This document shows, in pieces, positions 20,425 to 25,873 of a DNA stretch of 25,873 bases; the stretch's first letter is position 1, and the number at the start of each line of letters is the position of its first letter. This stretch comes from Echinostoma caproni (taxonomy: Eukaryota > Platyhelminthes > Trematoda > Plagiorchiida > Echinostomatidae): contig UZAN01039704.1 of the NCBI GenBank assembly GCA_900618425.1, positions 11,115-36,987 on the forward strand, written 5' to 3'. Both the position numbers and the translations under genes were made by a program. The notes beneath the pieces are model-generated. The model worked only from the letters and a program-made list of their open reading frames with translations. It had not been told where the DNA came from and made no database searches.

Positions 20425-20466
20425 AATCTCAACATAAGACGTCAAGCTGCCAAACAATAATGTGAA

Positions 20467-20479
20467 CTATTATTTAAGT
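20467..20479 (+). repeat. 13-bp direct repeat, right
   Basis: Exact copy of CTATTATTTAAGT at 20150-20162. A related but inexact CTATTTAAAGTTG follows the tail of the third SINE copy near 23995. Part of this may therefore belong to the SINE tail, and the duplication reading is likely, not certain. Confidence 0.65.
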
Positions 20480-21718
20480 GTGGAAACTCCATTTTATATG
20501 AAACAGAATCATGAGTCTAATAAAAAGCAAAGCATTAATTAGAAAACATCTGTGAATCGTAACCTATCGGAATGAAAATCCAGGATATTCGGAGTTGAGC
20601 CTGCACTGCTATGACAGATATGCATTTCTGTTAAGTCTTGTGATTAAAGAAAATACCTGAGATCTGTTCCATTCTATTGGTGACAGGTTACCATCACGTT
20701 GAAAGGAATTATAATAATCGCAACTGTTATTTACGTACTTATTTATTACAGATTGCAGGTGTAACGTGTAATATTTGCCTGATAATGCAAACTAACTTAT
20801 GATAGAGGGAATGACCATCTGTTTCGGTGGCATAATGAAAAACTATACGGGTTTTATAGATATCCCCAACCCCTTTAGCATCGTCTTTTACCTTTGAATC
20901 ATTCCTCAACAAACATAGGCACGAACAGCGTTTATATGGGAATAAGATATCATGAGAATCGAATCACACGTTTAGCGTGAATTCCTGATAGAATTATAAA
21001 GTATTTGTCACACTTCTATCCTCGAAAACCAGAACACGTTGGCTTTCGCAACGGTTTTCACTGTTTTTAATAATAGACTAAAACCGCGAAGTCAATTTTC
21101 GCGCTTCGCCATCTATCCATACGTTCATATGAAATGTCAGTTGCAGGTGTTCTCGATTTTACTGGAACCCAAATCTGTATCTCAAATAGCAAAACTACCG
21201 ATATCCAAATAATGTTTGATATAACGCAATGGTATTCAAGCTCACTCCTTTTATACCTATGTGATTACGATGAACAGCGGGAACCACTATCTTACTTCAT
21301 ATGGTTGTATTTTGGTTGCAGCTGCACCAAATATGGCTTGTTTTAGTGTACGTTGGATCCAACCGAGAAAAGTTGAGCTGGAAGGTGAATTTTCATGTTT
21401 TAGAGACCCATCAGTATCATGCCAGTTTCCCCCACAAGAGCATACTGAAATTTCGCCCATCGTCTGCCACATAAGATTTTGAAAAGACTGTTCTATTAAA
21501 TGCTGTCTGTCACTTGTTACATCTACTGTCCTCAACCTGTTTGCGTATCAGTTCTTCCGTTTGATGCTCCTTTCTCATCATCACATTATGTTTTAGCTGC
21601 ACTAGCTGAAAACTGTTAAACTACCATAATTTGGTTCTTCGATAATGACCACGCCTTTGGCATTGCGATGAGAAACCAGTTTTCATTTCTGATTGAAGCT
21701 GTAGATTGTGTGGCGATT
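20480..21718. other. No recognisable gene
   Basis: About 1.2 kb of AT-rich sequence. Frames at 21134-21346, 21261-21482 (+) and 21287-21535 (-) overlap one another and carry no motif I recognise. Confidence 0.4.
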
Positions 21719-21850
21719 TTGAAAAGTTCAGTGGCCTCGGTGGGATTCGAATCCACGCATGGACGCCACCAACGCTTTGTACTCGCAGGTCCTATCAGCT
21801 GAGCTACGAGGCCACACCGATAGCACTGATCTTTTCACATTTGAATTATC
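21719..21850 (-). mobile_element. tRNA-derived SINE, copy 2
   Basis: On the minus strand it runs from a leader GGATAATTCAAATG, through arm GTGAAAAGATCAGT (21838-21825) and the spacer GCTATCGGTGT, to the tRNA-like core at 21813-21733, then arm ACTGAACTTTTCAA (21732-21719). The acceptor stem GGCCTCG/CGAGGCC is perfect over 7 bp, the best of the copies. The A box (TAGCTCAGCTGA) and B box (GATTCGAATCC) are slightly changed. After the 3' arm it leaves the SINE family tail at once. It lies 70 bp outside the LTR end of the gypsy element on the same strand. Confidence 0.82.
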
Positions 21851-21919
21851 CACTGGATCGATTCCTGCGAATTCTGAGGAGAACTTGTCGTGGCAGTTAC
21901 CTTGCTAACTGGTGAATGC

Positions 21920-22243
21920 TGTTGTGTTCAATAAAACTCGTAATATGCACGTAAGTAAATCCTTTTTAATTAGCACAAAACAGTAGCAACGTAATCCATT
22001 TACAATGAAAGAAGCATGTCCCTAGTCGATACTGGCCGTACAAGTAATCAGCAGTCAGCCAATCAATACCAAGCATACACGTGGTGCAGTCTGACTGGTC
22101 ACTGTAATCATGGTTGCATGTGAGGAACGTCCATGTCACGTGCGTGTATGTCTGTACGTCTGTGTATGTATCGAGTATTGATGTTGTGCGTTCAAGGGGA
22201 GCGATGTGTACAAGTGTTATCGACCGTGTTAGACCGCACAACA
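21920..22243 (-). mobile_element. 3' LTR of gypsy element
   Basis: On the minus strand this 324-bp segment begins TGTTGTG and ends CACAACA, a 7-bp terminal inverted repeat with the canonical TG...CA ends. It directly follows a purine-rich tract and lies downstream of the integrase C-terminus, exactly where a 3' LTR belongs. It has a CAAT-like TGATTGGCTG internally. Near its end (minus strand) the plus strand reads AATAAA, which is in the wrong orientation for this element's own polyadenylation. No second LTR is present in the window because the 5' part of the element is missing. Confidence 0.7.
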
Positions 22244-22260
22244 TCACCTTCCTTTTATTA
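22244..22260 (-). promoter_or_regulatory. Polypurine tract
   Basis: Minus-strand AATAAAAGGAAGGTGA immediately precedes the TGTTGTG start of the LTR. In LTR retrotransposons such a tract resists RNase H and primes plus-strand DNA. Its exact abutment supports the LTR boundary. Confidence 0.7.
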
Positions 22261-22389
22261 GCGTTTATAGTAGGTAACGATCAACTGGTTTGGGGTTCCG
22301 GGTGAAACGTCTGGGTTGTGTTCGATCTTACAGTAGGAGCTGTTGCTGTCATTTGATTGACAACTTTCCTCCTGACCACGTGACATCGG

Positions 22390-23803
22390 AATTTTTCAGG
22401 GTTGTCTTGCGTTTACCTTTCTTCCATTCTCAAGTAGGTACGTTCCTGGTCCCAAAACTTTCACAACTTTGAGCGGAGACGATAACACAGGGAGCCTCTT
22501 CTGAGTAACGTGGATTTTGGCCCGTACATGGCACCCAGCATTCAACGGTTTAGTTTCTCTTCTGTATGTATCCTGGTATGTTCTCAAGCGCTCCTTGTAA
22601 ATCGTGTCATTGCCGCTAGTTGGGTGAAAAGCAGCATTTAACTTCGTTCAAATAGCCCTACCAAACATCAATTCTCCTGGTGTCTTGTTTGTCACTGTGT
22701 GTGGTGTGGTCCGGTAAGTGAATAATGTTTTAAGCAGGGAATCTTCCCAATTCAATCTGTCCAAATGGTTTACCTGCATACTTTCTTTCAAAGATCAATT
22801 TAATCTTTCTACCATACCATTGGCAGCTGGATTGTATGGTACTGTTCTGATTTGTTTCACACCACTAGAATTCAGGAACTGATTGAACTCGTAGCTCGTG
22901 AATTGAGGACCATTGTCCCATACGATTTCTTCTGGTAATCCGAATCTGCTAAACATATGCTTGAACCAGCGAAAAATCGACTGGGTGGTCACTTCTCCAC
23001 ACAGTTAGGCTTCTGGCCACTTAGTATAACAGCAGGTTGCAACCAACATGTACTTCTGGTGTACCAGTGCAGTACTAAATGGGCCCATAATGTCTATGGA
23101 TACCTTTGCCCATGATCTTAAAGGGAAATCAATTGGTTGTACAGGCGCTGAGACAGGACATGAACTCTTCTCTGAATTAAGGCAGGCGGAACAGTCTGTA
23201 ATGTATGAATCGACAGTAGATGAGAACCGAGGCCACCATAAATACTCTTGAATTCTCCGTTTCCGTGCGTGACATGCCTGGATGACCATCATGCGCAAAC
23301 GCTAGAATCTTCCTAATGCAGTTTGACGGAACAACATATAATGCATCCCGCATCAGACAGCCATCAACCCTGGACAGTTCATGTCTGATGGAATAAAAGG
23401 GCAAATACTCACTGGAAATTTTGTTCCTTGGGGGCCAACCATCTTGTAAATAAATCTCCAATTGACTGAATATTGGACCATTTCGGTTTTCATTTCTTAA
23501 TTCGTCTCTGGTCAATGCACTGTCATGATTAATCTGAAGTGTTGCAACCATGATGCGATCTTTTAACCCTTTATTGATTCCAGTAAAATTTATTGGCAGC
23601 CTGGAAAGTCCGTCAGCTGTTTGATTCTGCCATCCGGGTCGATAAACGATGTTGAAGTCGTAATTGAGCACTCGGGCGTACCAGCGGCTTATTCGAAGCG
23701 GGCGATGACCTTTTAGACCACGACTGAGTAAAACTGTTAGCGCAGAATGATCAGTACGTAATGTGAAGGGACGGCCGAAAAGGAATCAATGCCATTTTTC
23801 ACA
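22390..23803 (-). pseudogene. Ty3/gypsy pol relic: RNase H, zinc domain, integrase
   Basis: Reading from 23803 down, the frame opens in RNase H (EKWH-stop-FLFGRPFTLRTDH, then the NQTADGLSRLP end near 23610). A linker follows, then the integrase zinc domain (FAHDGHPGMSRT, and after one frameshift near 23245, ITDCSACL with its C-x2-C). The integrase core follows: D in VSIDIMGPF near 23110, D in WDNGPQF near 22905, E in GMVERLN near 22800. Then come LFTYRTTPHT, TPGELMFGRA and a C-terminal VLGPGTYLL module ending near 22396. All three catalytic residues are kept. Defects are TGA at 23788-23786, 22797-22795 and 22650-22648, TAA at 23007-23005 and the frameshift. RT, protease and gag are missing, cut off by a SINE. 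It is much better preserved than the 6.5-8.3 kb relic. Confidence 0.92.
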
Positions 23804-23999
23804 AATGCCAAATGCCCCCGTAAATTGAATGGGTAATTCAAATGTGAAAAGATCAGTGCTATCGGTGTGGCCTCATAGCTCAGCTGGTAGAGCGGGCGCG
23901 TACAAAGCGTAGGCGGCATCCATGCGTAGGTTTGAATCCCACTGAGGCTACTGAACTTTTCACAAGCGCTATACAAACTTCAAATTTGCCAAACAACTA
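23803..23999 (+). mobile_element. tRNA-derived SINE, copy 3, truncating the gypsy element
   Basis: Starts near AATGCCAAATGCCCCCGTAAAT, which is shared with the leader of copy 1a, then TGGGTAATTCAAATG. Arm GTGAAAAGATCAGT is at 23844-23857, the spacer GCTATCGGTGT follows, and the tRNA-like core is 23869-23949. Arm ACTGAACTTTTCAC is at 23950-23963, followed by a tail with CAAATTTGCCAAACAACTAT. Arms pair in 13 of 14 positions. Acceptor GGCCTCA/TGAGGCT pairs in six of seven plus a G-T. A box TAGCTCAGCTGG is intact, and B box GGTTTGAATCC has one change. Gypsy RNase H coding reaches its left edge, and no gypsy sequence is recognisable on its right. Either the SINE inserted at a breakpoint or a rearrangement removed the rest. 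Confidence 0.85.
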
Positions 24000-25174
24000 T
24001 TTAAAGTTGTAGATATTATTTCTTTTTTCATCCACCCTCTACTATACCTTTCCAGAAATCATATATCTCTCAGACTTCAAACTGATTCTCAGATCCTTTA
24101 AATTCTTATCGCAATGCAGTGGTTTGTGTTGCATTCATATAATTGAAAAGGTCACTTTCAGAGATTTACAAAGATGCAAAACGTTTTCTCGAAAATGTTT
24201 AGTCTATCCTATATATTCTCTACACACTGATTCGATGAAGCGTGTGTCAACGTCAAGCATCTCTTCTGGATTCGGGAACCTATATACACTTAATTCTGCA
24301 TGCAAATCCTCTGTTGTACCTTAGCTCGCCAGTTTACATTATTAGCCTGAACAGACTGAAAACTGACCGAATCAAAAATTCAGTTAAATCAACTGTTGTT
24401 TTTATTTTGCCTGTTCTCACTTAACCGTTTTACTGTTTCACTTATATGGTTCCTGCTGAATGTTCACCCAGTCGGAATAAAGCAAACTCCTGACTTCACT
24501 TCAGTCTGTTATGAATCTAAACGATTAGCATGTGACAACGGCGAGGCGCGCGGATCGATTTACTAATGCGCTAACCATTACGAATGCGCGTTTAATCACT
24601 GCTATTGTTGTAACTCCGCACCTTTCTCATCTAGGCTTTGTGTGATTCAACGGTTCATCCAGAAAGCCGAGCTATGACCAATGATGTGATGTTGTTCAGG
24701 TATATGTAAGTGTGACCGTGGTACAGAGTGTAGTCCAGATTGAGGACAAAATGGGTTACGCACCAACTGTCCTGTAGAGCTTGGTCAATAAGTGGTAGAA
24801 CGTGAGTATGCGATGAGTTGAACCTGCACGCATTCCGGAAAGAGTGGTGTGTTTATATGACGGCTATTTTCATCGAGCGAACAGCTATTGAAATAGCAGT
24901 AATTTAATGGGTGGGTAAGTTCAATGGCAAGCGTGGTGTTCCCAATCAGAGGCACACCAAGGGGCGTCCATAAGGTAGATATGAATTGACAAACTTGCTC
25001 TGTATTCCTGTGGTCAATGAGAACGAAACTGAAGAAATTGGCTGATATGAACAAGATCTAATATGATAATTCTTCGTATACCAGTTTGGTATTAATATGG
25101 AGTAACCAGAATAGACAAGAATAAGAACTCAGGAACCGGGAATGATAATCAAAAGCGAATCGCAGAATTGCACT
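24000..25174. other. No recognisable gene
   Basis: About 1.2 kb. If the gypsy element had continued, its RT would be on the minus strand here, but none is seen. The 89-codon minus-strand frame at 24785-25054 has no motif I can assign. Confidence 0.4.
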
Positions 25175-25330
25175 TGTAATCGTCTATCGAAATCTACGAT
25201 CACGGTGGTATAGTACAGAGATCACAGAAGTAGCAGTGCATTTACTGAAGGAAATCAATGCGATTAAATAAGATGTAAGAAGAAAATCATAACCAACAGT
25301 TGTTTGTGTTCATCTCGTCACCGGACCTCT
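25175..25330. repeat. Dispersed repeat, copy 2 (partner at 11096-11260)
   Basis: Same-orientation partner of 11096-11260, with several shared blocks of 6-11 bases separated by small indels, the longest being GTGCATTTA. Unnamed family, no conserved coding frame. Confidence 0.6.
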
Positions 25331-25706
25331 GCTTGAACCACATAGCTGTTGATACATTCAAACTATTGTCTTCTGATTCGTTGTCCAGAAACTGCCTAAT
25401 GTGTAGCAGCTTGGTTGGCCTTATATCGAAGGGTTGAATCACCAGAGAATATCATAGTATATGTTCACTAAAATAGATAATTAGATACCAGGAACATGGA
25501 CCCTCTAGGTTGACGATCATATGATATTATCGATGTCAGTCAATTTATACTGAAACGCAAATGTTCAATCAAAGCTACCAGCAATTCCAGCACAACTCAT
25601 TAAGCTGGTAAATTTTATCCCCGAACTGGAGTTGTATCCTGAAATATATCATTGAGCATTGTATTCTTTCTGTACTACACCTTTTCCCATCAAGCTTTAG
25701 CCAAAA
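25331..25706. other. No recognisable gene
   Basis: About 380 bp of AT-rich sequence with no feature seen. Confidence 0.4.
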
Positions 25707-25755
25707 CCCTTTAGCCTCGACCCGCAGTCCTTTTGCCTCGACGCACAACCTTTGG
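25707..25755 (+). repeat. Short degenerate tandem repeat, about 20-bp unit
   Basis: Unit 1 (25707-25728) CCCTTTAGCCTCGACCCGCA is followed by unit 2 (25729-25748) CCTTTTGCCTCGACGCACAA and the start of a third, CCTTTGG. A weaker preceding match is AGCTTTAGCC. This is minisatellite-like with two and a half copies. The remaining bases to the window end show nothing. Confidence 0.7.
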
Positions 25756-25873
25756 TCACACCGCTGTAGGCGAGTTAGAACAAAAACTATCGGTATATTC
25801 TGAGGTCAACGAATGTTGAACAAATTTATATTTTACAAATTTTCATATTGCAAAGCTTGACTAATAAATGAGG

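Larger units (their letters stand above)
20163..20466. mobile_element. Fold-back insertion: two head-to-head tRNA-derived SINE copies
   Basis: Two copies of the same tRNA-derived repeat face each other: one on the minus strand (tRNA-like part 20184-20266) and one on the plus strand (about 20326-20410). Both continue outward through ACTGAAC and a C-A-AATCTCAAC tail, so the 304-bp unit folds into a long hairpin. The arms match over about 95 bases, and many differences are C/T or G/A. The inner junction holds the palindrome CCAGCTCAGCTGG. The plus copy lacks its normal leader (TGGGTAATTC ... GGTGT) and begins near its acceptor stem. Exact 13-bp direct repeats flank the whole, so it may have entered as one unit. 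Confidence 0.8.

Noticed and set aside
21966..22247. A 93-codon minus-strand frame with a cysteine-rich part
   Set aside because: It lies inside the 3' LTR and its polypurine tract, which explain the sequence without a protein.
1..25873. CRISPR arrays, bacterial operons or phage genes
   Set aside because: No regularly spaced direct repeats, no ribosome-binding-site-led gene strings, and the retroelement content is animal-type.

Overview
This is a eukaryotic window, AT-rich and almost free of cellular genes. It is best read as a repeat-dense, intergenic or intronic stretch of a parasitic flatworm genome, probably a trematode. That assignment is an inference. It rests on the mix of repeats: a non-LTR reverse transcriptase relic, two or more Ty3/gypsy relics including a gag remnant, tRNA-derived SINEs, and a repeat carrying hammerhead-ribozyme-like motifs of the kind reported in Penelope-like elements. 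I found no intact cellular gene and no rRNA. No tRNA looks like a working housekeeping copy. Most open frames are short and chance-like.

Layout. From about 150 to 3645 (+) lies a decayed non-LTR retrotransposon. Its endonuclease part is very uncertain. The linker, the RT (with a ruined YADD box at 2989-3000) and the long C-terminal region are recognisable, and the RT is split at about 2372-2692 by inserted repeat DNA. A 74-codon open frame containing one ambiguous base follows at 3887-4111. A perfect 21-bp inverted repeat lies at 5160-5217. From 8275 down to about 6540 (-) is an old gypsy pol relic that has lost the catalytic RT palm by internal deletion. The part from 8.3 to 12.3 kb is mostly featureless, apart from a (TC)n tract and a dispersed repeat whose partner is at 25.2 kb. 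At 12.36-12.75 kb two related repeats on the minus strand each carry a hammerhead-like core, and a TATA-like box lies upstream of the better one. An LTR end, primer-site-like sequence and gag relic (+) occupy about 16.9-17.9 kb.

The last quarter is the youngest and most structured. A fold-back insertion of two head-to-head tRNA-derived SINE copies (20163-20466) sits between exact 13-bp direct repeats. A second SINE follows at 21719-21850 (-). Next comes a gypsy element on the minus strand with a 3' LTR (21920-22243), a polypurine tract and pol reading from partial RNase H to the integrase C-terminus. It is cut off at its RNase H by a third SINE locus (23803-23999, +).

No genes here act together in a pathway. 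The window records successive retroelement insertion, nesting and decay. The two most interesting signals are the tRNA-SINE family, whose tRNA-like core is clamped between inverted arms that show one paired base change, and the tandem hammerhead-like repeats.
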